A stretch of DNA of 64,000 nucleotides. It comes from Rhizobium sp. G21 (GTDB lineage Bacteria > Pseudomonadota > Alphaproteobacteria > Rhizobiales > Rhizobiaceae). Below, piece by piece: positions 47,863 through 58,177 of this stretch (positions are counted from its first letter, which is position 1; each line of letters starts with the position of its first letter). The stretch lies in assembly GCF_014158035.1 (NCBI RefSeq), contig NZ_JACFXW010000001.1, positions 2,232,001-2,296,000 of the forward strand, read 5' to 3'. The notes under the pieces are model-generated. The model was not told the DNA's origin. It worked only from the letters and a program-made list of their open reading frames with translations, and ran no database searches. Made by a program: the position numbers and the translations under genes.

Positions 47863-47930
47863 ATGATGTTTGAGGGCCGCGTGTCCCAGGGATAGACAAG
47901 ACTTCATAAAAAGCGGAAACGGACAGGACA

Positions 47931-48812
47931 ATGGGCAGTGAAATCAAGTCTGTAGGCGTCATCGGGGCTGGCCAGATGGGCTGCGGCATCGCGCAGGTGT
48001 CGGCAGCTTCCGGCTACCAGGTGCAGATCTACGACCTGTCGCCCGACCGCATCGAGGCGGGCCTGGCCACCATCAACGGCAATCTGGCGCGCCAGGTGGC
48101 CAATGGCAAGATGAGCGAGGAGCAGCGCAAGGCGGCGCTTTCTCGCATTTCCGGCTCCGCCGACCTCAACGATCTGGCCTCGGCCGATATCGTCATCGAG
48201 GCGGCGACGGAAGACGAAGCCGTCAAGCGCAAGATCTATTCCTCGGTCTGTCCGGTTCTGAAGCCGGACGCCATTCTCGCCACCAACACCTCGTCGCTGT
48301 CGATCACCCGCCTCGCCTCGGCGTCGGACCGGCCGGAAAAATTCATGGGCATTCATTTCATGAACCCGGTGCCGGTGATGAAGCTGGTGGAGCTGGTGCG
48401 CGGCATCGCCACGGACGAGGCGACGTTCAAATCCGCCCGCGCCTTCGTGACCACGCTCGAGAAGGAAATCACCGTCGCCGAGGATTTCCCGGCCTTCATC
48501 GTCAATCGCATCCTGCTGCCGATGATCAACGAGGCGATCTACACGCTCTATGAAGGCGTCGGCTCGGTGGACGCCATCGACACCGCAATGAAGCTGGGCG
48601 CCAACCATCCGATGGGTCCGCTGCAGCTCGCCGATTTCATCGGCCTCGATACATGTCTCTCGATCATGCAGGTTCTGCATGACGGCCTGGCCGACAGCAA
48701 ATACCGCCCCTGCCCGCTCCTGGTGAAATATGTCGAGGCCGGCTGGCTGGGTCGTAAGTCAGGCCGCGGCTTCTACGATTATCGCGGCGAGGTTCCGGTT
48801 CCGACGCGCTGA
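47931..48812 (+). CDS. hbdA: 3-hydroxybutyryl-CoA dehydrogenase
   Basis: NAD(P)-dependent dehydrogenase of 293 residues interconverting 3-hydroxybutyryl-CoA and acetoacetyl-CoA. Rossmann motif VGVIGAGQMGCGIAQVSA, catalytic His in FMGIHFMNPVPVMKLVE, and dimerisation region NHPMGPLQLADFIGLDTCL. Its location downstream of etfBA is standard in Hyphomicrobiales and links beta-oxidation type steps with the electron carrier. A terminator follows at 48836. Confidence 0.93.
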   Translation: MGSEIKSVGVIGAGQMGCGIAQVSAASGYQVQIYDLSPDRIEAGLATINGNLARQVANGKMSEEQRKAALSRISGSADLNDLASADIVIEAATEDEAVKRKIYSSVCPVLKPDAILATNTSSLSITRLASASDRPEKFMGIHFMNPVPVMKLVELVRGIATDEATFKSARAFVTTLEKEITVAEDFPAFIVNRILLPMINEAIYTLYEGVGSVDAIDTAMKLGANHPMGPLQLADFIGLDTCLSIMQVLHDGLADSKYRPCPLLVKYVEAGWLGRKSGRGFYDYRGEVPVPTR

Positions 48813-48835
48813 GCCGGCGTCTCGGGCATCTCCGA

Positions 48836-48862
48836 ACGGTCGGCGTCCGCCGGCCGTTTTTT
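48836..48862 (+). terminator. intrinsic terminator after hbdA
   Basis: CGGTCGGC (48837-48844) pairs with GCCGGCCG (48849-48856, one G-T pair) around GTCC, followed by six T. Confidence 0.85.
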
Positions 48863-48924
48863 GTTGCGCCGGTTCATAAAATCATACAATTTCCCGCCCC
48901 ACGGGAATGGGTAAGGGGAGACAT

Positions 48925-49953
48925 ATGGCCAAGGTGGAAGATTTCGGCGTCGACGCGCAGGGCGCGACGGTAAAGCGCATCACGCTCACCGGCGGCGGCC
49001 TGACGGCCAAGGTGCTGACCTGGGGCGCGGTCATCCAGGATCTCCGGCTCGACGGGCATGCACCGCCGCTGGCGCTCGGCTTCGAGACGATGGAGCCCTA
49101 CCTCACGCATTCGCCGTTTTTCGGCGCCACGCCCGGCCGCAACGCCAATCGCATCGCCAAGGGTCGCTTCACTCTCGATGGCCGCGATTACCAGCTCGAA
49201 CGCAATGAGCGGGGCGTCACCCACCTGCATGGCGGCTCCGACAGTCTCGCCGTCAGCAACTGGACGCTCGACGAGGCCGGCGACGATTTCGTGCGCCTCT
49301 CGATCGTCGATCCGGACGGGCGCGCAGGTTATCCCGGCAATTGCAGCGTCACATGCACCTACACGCTGTCAGGTGGCGGCGTTCTCAATGTCCTCTATGA
49401 GAGCCGGACGGACAAAGCCACAATCGCCAATGTCTGCCAGCACAGCTATTTCAATCTCGACGGCCTGCCGACGACCGCCGAGCACGAGCTGACGATCGGG
49501 GCCGACGCCTATCTGCCGACCGATGACGAGCAGATTCCCGCCGGCGGTCCGCGAGACGTGACGGGAACCCTGTTCGATTTCCGCGAGACGGCGTCGGTCG
49601 TGCGGCATGACGCGGATGGAGCCCAGCTCTTGCTGGACCATAATTTCTGCCTGTCTCCCGAGCGGACCGACAAGCGACACGTGGCGCGCCTGTCCAGCAA
49701 GGTGTCGGGCGTCGTCATGGATGTGCTGACCACCGAGCCGGGCGTTCAGGTCTATGCCGGCTTCAAGATGGATGTGCAGGTCCCGGGCCTCGAAGGCCGT
49801 CGCTACGGTCCTTTCGGCGGAATGTGCCTGGAGACGCAGATCTGGCCCGACGCCATCAACCAGGCCGGCTTCCCGAACGCGGTGTTGCGTCCGGGCGAGG
49901 TGTTGCGGCAAGAGACCGACTACGTGTTCTCGCGCGCGCTGATACACACATAA
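48925..49953 (+). CDS. galM: aldose 1-epimerase (mutarotase)
   Basis: GalM-family protein of 342 residues interconverting sugar anomers. TWGAVIQDLRLDG, FFGATPGRNANRIAKGRF, the His in THLHGGSD, ANVCQHSYFNL and GGMCLETQIWPDAIN (Glu base) are conserved. Start ATG 48925 with AAGGGGAG upstream. Not in an obvious sugar operon; the downstream receiver gene starts 72 bases later. Confidence 0.9.
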   Translation: MAKVEDFGVDAQGATVKRITLTGGGLTAKVLTWGAVIQDLRLDGHAPPLALGFETMEPYLTHSPFFGATPGRNANRIAKGRFTLDGRDYQLERNERGVTHLHGGSDSLAVSNWTLDEAGDDFVRLSIVDPDGRAGYPGNCSVTCTYTLSGGGVLNVLYESRTDKATIANVCQHSYFNLDGLPTTAEHELTIGADAYLPTDDEQIPAGGPRDVTGTLFDFRETASVVRHDADGAQLLLDHNFCLSPERTDKRHVARLSSKVSGVVMDVLTTEPGVQVYAGFKMDVQVPGLEGRRYGPFGGMCLETQIWPDAINQAGFPNAVLRPGEVLRQETDYVFSRALIHT

Positions 49954-50024
49954 ATTCCCATGGGATGATGGAACAGGAAGGCTCCCCGGCAGTTTAGCAG
50001 AGGGAGTTTTTCGGGAACATCGCC

Positions 50025-50414
50025 ATGACCACACCGCTTGCCTTGGACGGCTGCGCCGTCCTCGTCGTCGAGGACAATTATTTCGTCGCAGTGGATACGC
50101 AGCGCGCGCTGATCACGGCGGGCGCTGTCGTGTTCGGTCCGGCCGCCAACGAGCAGGACGCGATGCGGATACTGCATACGGTGTCGCCGACCTTCGCGGT
50201 GGTCGACGTCAATCTCGGCCAGGGCCCCTCCTTCCAGGTCGCGGAAGCGCTGGCGGATCGCGGCGTGCCCTTCATCTTCGTCACCGGCTATTCCGATCTC
50301 GAAGCGCCCGACCGGTTCAAGGATATCATCCGCATCGAAAAGCCTGCGCCGATGGAGAATATCGTCAGCGAGCTCCAGCGGATGAAGCAGGATATCCTGG
50401 CGCGCCCGAGCTGA
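50025..50414 (+). CDS. single-domain response regulator receiver
   Basis: Receiver-only protein of 129 residues. Acidic pair in VLVVEDNYFV, phosphoacceptor Asp in FAVVDVNLGQG, Thr in FIFVTGYSD and Lys in IRIEKPAPM: all key positions are present. No output domain follows and no kinase is adjacent, so it may act through protein contact, as single-domain receivers in rhizobia often do. Confidence 0.88.
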   Translation: MTTPLALDGCAVLVVEDNYFVAVDTQRALITAGAVVFGPAANEQDAMRILHTVSPTFAVVDVNLGQGPSFQVAEALADRGVPFIFVTGYSDLEAPDRFKDIIRIEKPAPMENIVSELQRMKQDILARPS

Positions 50415-50662
50415 TCATCCGTTTATGGCGGGCACTTTCATGGCATAACAGCGCACGAGTTCCGAGACCGCGGGATCGAGATCCTGCGGACTCCATCTGC
50501 TGCTGCGAGGCCGGCTTCGATGAGGCGGGCTCTGATCGGCTGAAGATCGAGAAAGGCCGTATCGGCCTCCCGCACCAGATCGAGAAACAGCACTTCCAGC
50601 GCTTCCTGACAATCGAGATCGCGATCCTTGTAAACACCATCAGCGCGCGGCGGACGTATCAT
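50415..50662 (-). CDS. small hypothetical protein (frame broken once)
   Basis: About 82 residues if one base is added near 50495. The N-terminal part is MIRPPRADGVYKDRDLDCQEAL and the rest EVLFLDLVREADTAFLD; after repair it ends VSELVRCYAMKVPAING. I do not recognise the family. The required change is a one-base deletion, like the other breaks in this window, and the product is largely helical and charged. Convergent with the receiver gene, with stops adjacent. Confidence 0.4.
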
Positions 50663-50803
50663 CCGGTCTCCCCTTCCTTGCGCATGGACACGGGCCGCCA
50701 GAGTGCGACCATAACGGGAAACGCATCACCCGAGCATAGGTTCCGCGCTGTCTTCAATTTTTCTAATTTAGATTGCAAACTGGCGAAGTGTCCAGAAATT
50801 TAG

Positions 50804-50879
50804 TGGTGGAGCCAGGGAGGATCGAACTCCCGACCTCTACATTGCGAACGTAGCGCTCTCCCAGCTGAGCTATGACCCC
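50804..50879 (-). tRNA. tRNA-Ala (anticodon CGC)
   Basis: 76 bases including an encoded CCA. The acceptor stem GGGGTCA/TGGCTCC contains the G3-U70 pair that defines alanine tRNAs. Anticodon loop TTCGCAA gives CGC; the T arm is GGGAG-TTCGATC-CTCCC. Confidence 0.95.
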
Positions 50880-51056
50880 ACAGCGCCGGTTTGCATCGGC
50901 GCGTCCACGTCATAGCAATGCGTCGCGCGAACTTCAACGATTTTCCGCGGTCTTTTAACCGCCCTGGACGCAAATCGCTTTCCCCGCGCGCGACAAATTG
51001 ACTGGGCGTGGATTTGCGATAAGCAGGAGCCAGAGGTTTCAACAGAGGAGCGCATC

Positions 51057-52459
51057 GTGGCGGCGGCATTTGGAACATCGGGGCTCAGGGGCCCTGCGGT
51101 CGATTTTACTCCCGAGCTCTGCACCGCCTATATCTCGGCTTTCCTTGAACATGTGGACGCGACGACGTCCGACAAGACGGCCTACGTGGCCGCCGATCTG
51201 CGCGAATCGAGCCCGCGCATCGCCGGCCAGTGCCTCGCCGCCATCAAGGCCATGGGCTGGACCGCCGTCTGGGCCGGCAATGTGCCGACCCCGGCTGTCG
51301 CCGCCTACGCCATGGCGCGGAGGGCCCCGGCGATCATGATCACCGGCAGCCATATTCCCGAAGCCTATAACGGCATCAAATTCTACCGACCCGACGGCGA
51401 ATTCCTGAAAGAGGACGAGGCGCCGGTGCGCATGCGCGCCGAAGCGATCATGGCCGAGGGTCGCCCGGTCGAGCCTGTGACGCCGGGCGCGGCGCTCGCG
51501 CGGCGGTGGCTGAAGACTACATTACGCGCTATGCAGCATCCTTCGGCGCCGGGGCGCTGACCGGCCTCAAGATCGGCGTGGACCTGCATTCGGCCGTCGG
51601 CCGCGATCTGACGGTGGCGATCCTCGAACAATTGGGCGCTGAGGTTCACGCCTTCCGGCGCATGGATCGCTTCGTCGCGGTCGACACCGAGGCGCTCGAT
51701 CCCGAGGACGTGGCGCGGGCGCGGGCAGTCATCGCGGAACAGGGCCTCGACGGCGTGATTTCCACCGATGGCGACGGCGACCGGCCGTTGGTGATCGACG
51801 ACGAGGGACGTCAGATCAATGGCGACGTGCTGGGCGTGCTGACCGCCAAGCTGATCAAGGCGAAGACGGTGGTGACGCCACTCTCCTCGACCAGCGCGGT
51901 CGAGCAATCGAACTGGTTCGAGACGGTCGACCGCACCCGCATCGGCTCGCCTTTCGTCGTGGCCGGCATGGCCAACGCGACCAGCCATCCCGTCGTGGGC
52001 TTCGAGGCCAATGGCGGATTCCTTCTGGGCGACGACGTGACGCTTCAGGGCGGCGTGCTTGGCAAGCTGCCGACGCGCGACGCGATCCTGCCGGCCGTCG
52101 CAGCTTTGGTGCTCGCCAAGAGCGAGGGCCGAAACCTGTCGGCGCTGGCCGCGACGCTGCCGCCGCGCTTCATGAAGGCGGACCGGGTGAAGGAGGTCGC
52201 GCCCGACAAGGGCAAGGCGTTCCTGACATCCGTGGAGACTTCGGCGGACTTCCGTGCGGGCTTCGACGCCCGCATCGCGGCTCCCACGGAGGTCTCGACG
52301 CTGGACGGCGTCCGGATGGCGTTCGAGAATGGCGACACCGTCCATTTTCGCCAGTCCGGCAATGCGCCGGAGATGCGCATCTATGTCGAAACGGGTTCCG
52401 CCGAGGCGACGGACAGGCTGCTGTCCGAACTGCTCGCCCGGCTGAAGGAGCAGTTCTGA
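51057..52459 (+). CDS. phosphohexomutase, phosphomannomutase/phosphoglucomutase family (frame broken once)
   Basis: Alpha-D-phosphohexomutase of about 468 residues. AAFGTSGLRGPA at the N-terminus, phosphoserine loop in MITGSHIPEAYNGIKFY, metal loop STDGDGDRPLVI, sugar loop GFEANGGFLLG and phosphate loop FRQSGNAPEMRIYVE. The active Ser is flanked by HIPEAYNG instead of the more common HNPP, a variant seen in this subgroup. The frame breaks near 51500 and one base restores it. GTG start with AGAGGAG upstream. Sugar specificity is not certain. Confidence 0.85.
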
Positions 52460-52460
52460 G

Positions 52461-52904
52461 ATGGCGCTCGAAATCCGCAATGCGACGGCTGAGGATTTTG
52501 ACGGCTGGGTGCCGCTCTGGCAGGGTTATCTGACCTTCTACAAGACCAGCCTGACGGACGAGGTGACGCAGGCGACCTGGGCGCGGATTCTCGATCCGAT
52601 GAACCTGCTGACCGCCCGGCTGGCGGTGAAGGACGGCGTCGTGCTTGGCTTTGCCCATCACCATACGCATCTGACCACCTGGGATGTCAGGCCGACCTGC
52701 TATCTCGAAGACCTGTTCGTGAGCCCGGAGGCGCGGGGCCTGGGCGTCGGCAAGGCGCTGCTCGACGATCTCGTGGCGCTCGGCAAGGAGAAGGACTGGG
52801 TGTCGGTCTACTGGATCACGGCTGAGGACAATGTCACGGCCCAGAAGCTCTATGACAGCTACAACAAGCGCGACGCCTTCTACCGCTATTCCGTCACGCT
52901 GTAG
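52461..52904 (+). CDS. GNAT-family N-acetyltransferase
   Basis: 147 residues. Acetyl-CoA motif [22 protein letters not shown], then [18 protein letters not shown]. It is related throughout to the acetyltransferase at 55039-55491 (shared FY..., RILDP, CYLEDL, KLYDSY blocks), so the two look like paralogues. It starts one base after the mutase stop and its 3' end overlaps ung by 11 bases. The substrate is unknown. Confidence 0.85.
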   Translation: MALEIRNATAEDFDGWVPLWQGYLTFYKTSLTDEVTQATWARILDPMNLLTARLAVKDGVVLGFAHHHTHLTTWDVRPTCYLEDLFVSPEARGLGVGKALLDDLVALGKEKDWVSVYWITAEDNVTAQKLYDSYNKRDAFYRYSVTL

Positions 52905-53601
52905 TTTCCGGTTTTTCCGGCAGCCGCCAGTCGATTGCGCCCAGGCCCTTCTCTTCGAGAAAGGCGTTGGCGCGGGAGAAATGCTTGCTGCCGAAAAAGC
53001 CGTTATGGGCAGACAGCGGCGAGGGATGCGGCGCCTTCAGCACCAGATGCCGGGACTGATCGACAAAGGCCGCCTTGCGCTGGGCATAGGCGCCCCAGAG
53101 CATGAAGACCACGGGCGTCTCCTGCTCGTTGACCTGGGCGATGACGGCGTCGGTGAATTTCTCCCAGCCCTTGCCCTGATGCGAGGCGGCGAGCGAGCGT
53201 TCGACCGTCAGCACCGAATTCAACAGCAGCACACCCTGGCGCGCCCAATGCTCCAGATAGCCGTGGCGGGCCGGCGGAATGCCGAGATCGCTCTGCATTT
53301 CCTTGTAGATATTGACGAGAGAGGGCGGAATGCGGACATCCGGACGCACGGAGAAGCACAGGCCATGCGCCTGGCCATCGCCGTGATAGGGGTCCTGGCC
53401 CAGAATCACCACCTTCACCTGGCCGAGCGGCGTCAGATCCAGCGCGCGGAAATACTCCGCGCCTTTGGGGAAGATGGTCTTGCCCGCGCTCTTCTCCTCC
53501 TGCAGGAAGGCCTTGAGACTGGCCATATAGGGGCTGGAAAACTCTCCCGCCAAGGCGGCGCGCCAGCTGTCTTCGAGCTTGATGCCGGTGTCGTTCATCA
53601 T
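52894..53601 (-). CDS. ung: uracil-DNA glycosylase
   Basis: Family 1 UDG of 235 residues removing uracil from DNA. The water-activating motif is [22 protein letters not shown] and the DNA-intercalation loop is [25 protein letters not shown] and [11 protein letters not shown] are also present. ATG 53601 (followed by a second ATG) has AAGGGAG upstream. Convergent with the acetyltransferase gene. Confidence 0.95.
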   Translation of the reverse strand: MMNDTGIKLEDSWRAALAGEFSSPYMASLKAFLQEEKSAGKTIFPKGAEYFRALDLTPLGQVKVVILGQDPYHGDGQAHGLCFSVRPDVRIPPSLVNIYKEMQSDLGIPPARHGYLEHWARQGVLLLNSVLTVERSLAASHQGKGWEKFTDAVIAQVNEQETPVVFMLWGAYAQRKAAFVDQSRHLVLKAPHPSPLSAHNGFFGSKHFSRANAFLEEKGLGAIDWRLPEKPETTA

Positions 53602-53765
53602 CCACTCCCTTTGCCCTGATGGAAGCCGCAAGCGGCCGTCGCATTCAAGCCTCTGACGGTCTTATGCACAGACCGGTTCCATTTCCGCCTCGATCCTGAC
53701 GCGCCTGCGCAGGCCCGTGACGCAAAACTGGTCTATAAAGGCGCGAACAGCCGTGAGGGAACGCC

Positions 53766-54980
53766 ATGAAAGTTACGGACGTCAAGACTTGGGTCGTGGG
53801 CAATCCGCCGCCGGGCGCGGGCGGACGCTATTTCATCTTCGTCAAGCTCGTCACCGACGGCAATGTCGTCGGCTATGGCGAGGCCTATAACGCCAATTTC
53901 GATCCGCATCTGACGGCGAAGCTGATCGAGGATGTCGCCGCCCGCTATCTCGTCGGCCGCGATCCGCATGATATCGAGACCTTCTTCCGCAACGCCTATT
54001 CCTCCGGCTTCTCGCAGCGGCCCGATCTCAGCATGATGGGCTGCGTCTCGGCGCTGGAAATGGCCTGCTGGGACATTATCGGCAAGGAAGCCGGCAAGCC
54101 GGTGCACAAGCTGCTGGGCGGCCGGGTGCATGAACGCATCCGCACCTATACCTATCTCTACCCGAAATCCGGCTCGGTCGTGCCGGCCGAGATCGAGGGC
54201 AAGAATGTCTATAACGATCCGGATATCGCCGCCGCCACCGCGCTGGAATATGTGAAGGAAGGCTTCACGGCGCTGAAATTCGATCCCGCCGGCCCCTATA
54301 CGATCTATGACGGTCACCAGCCGCGGCTTGTCGACATCGACCTGTCCGAACGCATGGTGAAAGCCGTGCGCGAAGCGGTTGGCGTGAAAGCCGACATCCT
54401 GTTCGGCACGCATGGCCAGTTCACGGCCTCGGGCGCGCTGCGCATGGCCCGGGCTCTCGAAAAATATGACCCGCTGTGGTTCGAGGAGCCGGTGCCGCCT
54501 GACATGCCTGAAGTCATGGCGCAGGTGGCGCGCGGCACCTCTATTCCCGTGGCGACCGGCGAACGGCTGACGACGAAATGGGAATTCGCCCGCGTGATCG
54601 AACACCGGGCCGCCTCCATCCTGCAGCCCAATCTCGGCCGCTCCGGCGGCATTCTCGAAACCAAGAAGATCGCGGCGATGGCCGAGGCCTATCATATTCA
54701 GGTGGCTCCGCATTGCTATTGCGGCCCGATCGTCGCGGCCGCCAATATTCAGCTCGCACTGACGCTGCCGAATTTCCTGATCCTCGAAGCGATCAAGACC
54801 TTCGACGGCTTCCACGAGACGCTGCTCAAGAAGAAGATCGTGGTCGAGGAGGGCTATGTCATCCCCTCCAGCGAACCAGGTCTCGGCGTAGAGCTCGATG
54901 AAGCGGTCTGCGACGCCCATCCCTGGAGCGGCGCTCTGCTGCATCTCGGCATGGTTGGAACCTCGATCGATCTTTGCTGA
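53766..54980 (+). CDS. enolase-superfamily dehydratase/racemase (mandelate racemase group)
   Basis: 404 residues with an N-terminal capping domain and a TIM-barrel. Active-site landmarks: LKFDPAGPYT on strand 2, DILFGTHGQF with the His position of the mandelate/galactonate group, WFEEPVPPDMPEVMAQVA on strand 4, PVATGERLTTKWEF on strand 5 and VAPHCYCGPIVAAANIQLAL near strand 7. The sequence resembles sugar-acid dehydratases of the D-galactonate type. The exact acid sugar cannot be named. It stands alone between ung and an acetyltransferase gene. Confidence 0.8.
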   Translation: MKVTDVKTWVVGNPPPGAGGRYFIFVKLVTDGNVVGYGEAYNANFDPHLTAKLIEDVAARYLVGRDPHDIETFFRNAYSSGFSQRPDLSMMGCVSALEMACWDIIGKEAGKPVHKLLGGRVHERIRTYTYLYPKSGSVVPAEIEGKNVYNDPDIAAATALEYVKEGFTALKFDPAGPYTIYDGHQPRLVDIDLSERMVKAVREAVGVKADILFGTHGQFTASGALRMARALEKYDPLWFEEPVPPDMPEVMAQVARGTSIPVATGERLTTKWEFARVIEHRAASILQPNLGRSGGILETKKIAAMAEAYHIQVAPHCYCGPIVAAANIQLALTLPNFLILEAIKTFDGFHETLLKKKIVVEEGYVIPSSEPGLGVELDEAVCDAHPWSGALLHLGMVGTSIDLC

Positions 54981-55038
54981 TTGAGCCGCTTGCGGATCGA
55001 CGGCCCCGGGATTAGACCGGTCCCAAAAGGGACCCGAT

Positions 55039-55491
55039 ATGACCGAGCCGACGATCCGCACCGCCACCGCAACAGACGAAGCCGCCTGGAGACAGCTCTG
55101 GGCGGGTTATCTCGCTTTCTATAACGTCGATCTCGCCCCTGATGTGACCGACAGCACCTGGCGGCGCATTCTCGATCCGGGCTCGCCCGTGTCGATGCGT
55201 CTGGCCTTCGTCGATGGCGAGGCGGCCGGCTTCGCGATCCACCTGCATCACCCTTCGACCTGGGTTCAGGACGAGGACTGCTATCTCGAAGATCTCTATC
55301 TCGATGCCCGCTTCCGGGGTCGTGGCGTTGGACGGGCGCTGATCGACGACCTGATCGGCATCTGCAAGGACAAGGGCTGGGCGCGGCTCTACTGGCATAC
55401 AGACGAAGGCAACGCCACCGCCCGCAAGCTCTATGACTCTTATGTCAAGACCGATGGCCATGTGCGCTACCGCATGCGGATCGGCGCATGA
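55039..55491 (+). CDS. GNAT-family N-acetyltransferase, second paralogue
   Basis: 150 residues, with DLYLDARFRGRGVGRALIDDLI as the acetyl-CoA site and YWHTDEGNATARKLYDSYVKTDG near the end. It shares length and block order with the acetyltransferase at 52461-52904. Its stop overlaps the following exonuclease start by four bases (ATGA). Confidence 0.85.
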   Translation: MTEPTIRTATATDEAAWRQLWAGYLAFYNVDLAPDVTDSTWRRILDPGSPVSMRLAFVDGEAAGFAIHLHHPSTWVQDEDCYLEDLYLDARFRGRGVGRALIDDLIGICKDKGWARLYWHTDEGNATARKLYDSYVKTDGHVRYRMRIGA

Positions 55492-56101
55492 GCCGGCTGC
55501 TGTTCGTCGACACGGAAACCACGGGTCTGACCTATGACGACCGGGTGATCACGCTCGGCATGGTGACGCTCGATCTCGACGCGCTCAAGGACGGGCGCGA
55601 CGCGGTTCAACTCAGCCATCTGATCTTCAATCCCGGCCGGCCGAGCAATCCCTTTGCCGCCGCCGTGCATGGCTATCAGGACTGGGTGCTGACGAGCCAG
55701 CCGCGTTTCGTCGTCCATGCCGAAGAGATTCTGCCCGCCTTCACCGAGGCGGATGCAGTGCTCGCCCACAATGCCGCCTTCGACGAGCGTTTCCTGAGAA
55801 CGGAATTTCGCATGGCGGGGTATGAGCTGCCCGCATCACGCTTCGACTGCACGCTCAAGGCTTACAAGCGCAAGCATCAGCGGCCGGGCGGACTCGACAA
55901 GGTTCTGGAGCATATGGGGCTGTCCGCCCGCGGCAAGCAGCACGGCGCGCTCGAGGACGCCTGGTTCTGCATGCTGGCCTGGCTATGGCTCAACGATCTC
56001 GAAGCCCCAGCCGCGCCAGCGGCACTCGCCCATCCGCCTCGCAATTGGGTGGAGCCGGGCCTGCCGCCGATCCGCGGCGCACGCAAACCTCTCGTCGCTC
56101 G

Positions 56102-56108
<7 letters not shown>
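55488..56108 (+). CDS. DEDDh 3'-5' exonuclease (DnaQ-like)
   Basis: 206 residues. ExoI motif LLFVDTETTGL, ExoII AVLAHNAAFDERFLRTEF, ExoIII HGALEDAWF. An isolated exonuclease without polymerase domain, so it could be a DNA repair or RNA-trimming enzyme, not the polymerase III proofreading subunit. Convergent with the LysR gene, overlapping it by seven bases. Confidence 0.87.
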
Positions 56109-58095
<1,987 letters not shown>

Positions 58096-58126
58096 GACCT
58101 GCCGCTATTTTCAGTTTAAAACAGAA

Positions 58127-58158
58127 ACGGGGCCGGTCCTGATCAGGACCGGCCCCGT
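58127..58158. terminator. 32-base perfect palindrome, bidirectional terminator
   Basis: ACGGGGCCGGTCCTGA and its exact complement meet at the centre 58142/58143. It lies between the convergent aldo/keto reductase and pheT genes. On the minus strand it is followed by TTTCTGTTTT, so it best serves pheT; the plus side is less T-rich. Confidence 0.8.
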
Positions 58159-58177
58159 CGTTATTCAATAAGGATGT

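Noticed and set aside
50804..50879. tRNA-Ala as an integration site for the recombinase
   Set aside because: It is over 40 kb from the recombinase, on the other side of conserved housekeeping genes, and no repeat of the tRNA end was seen near the recombinase.
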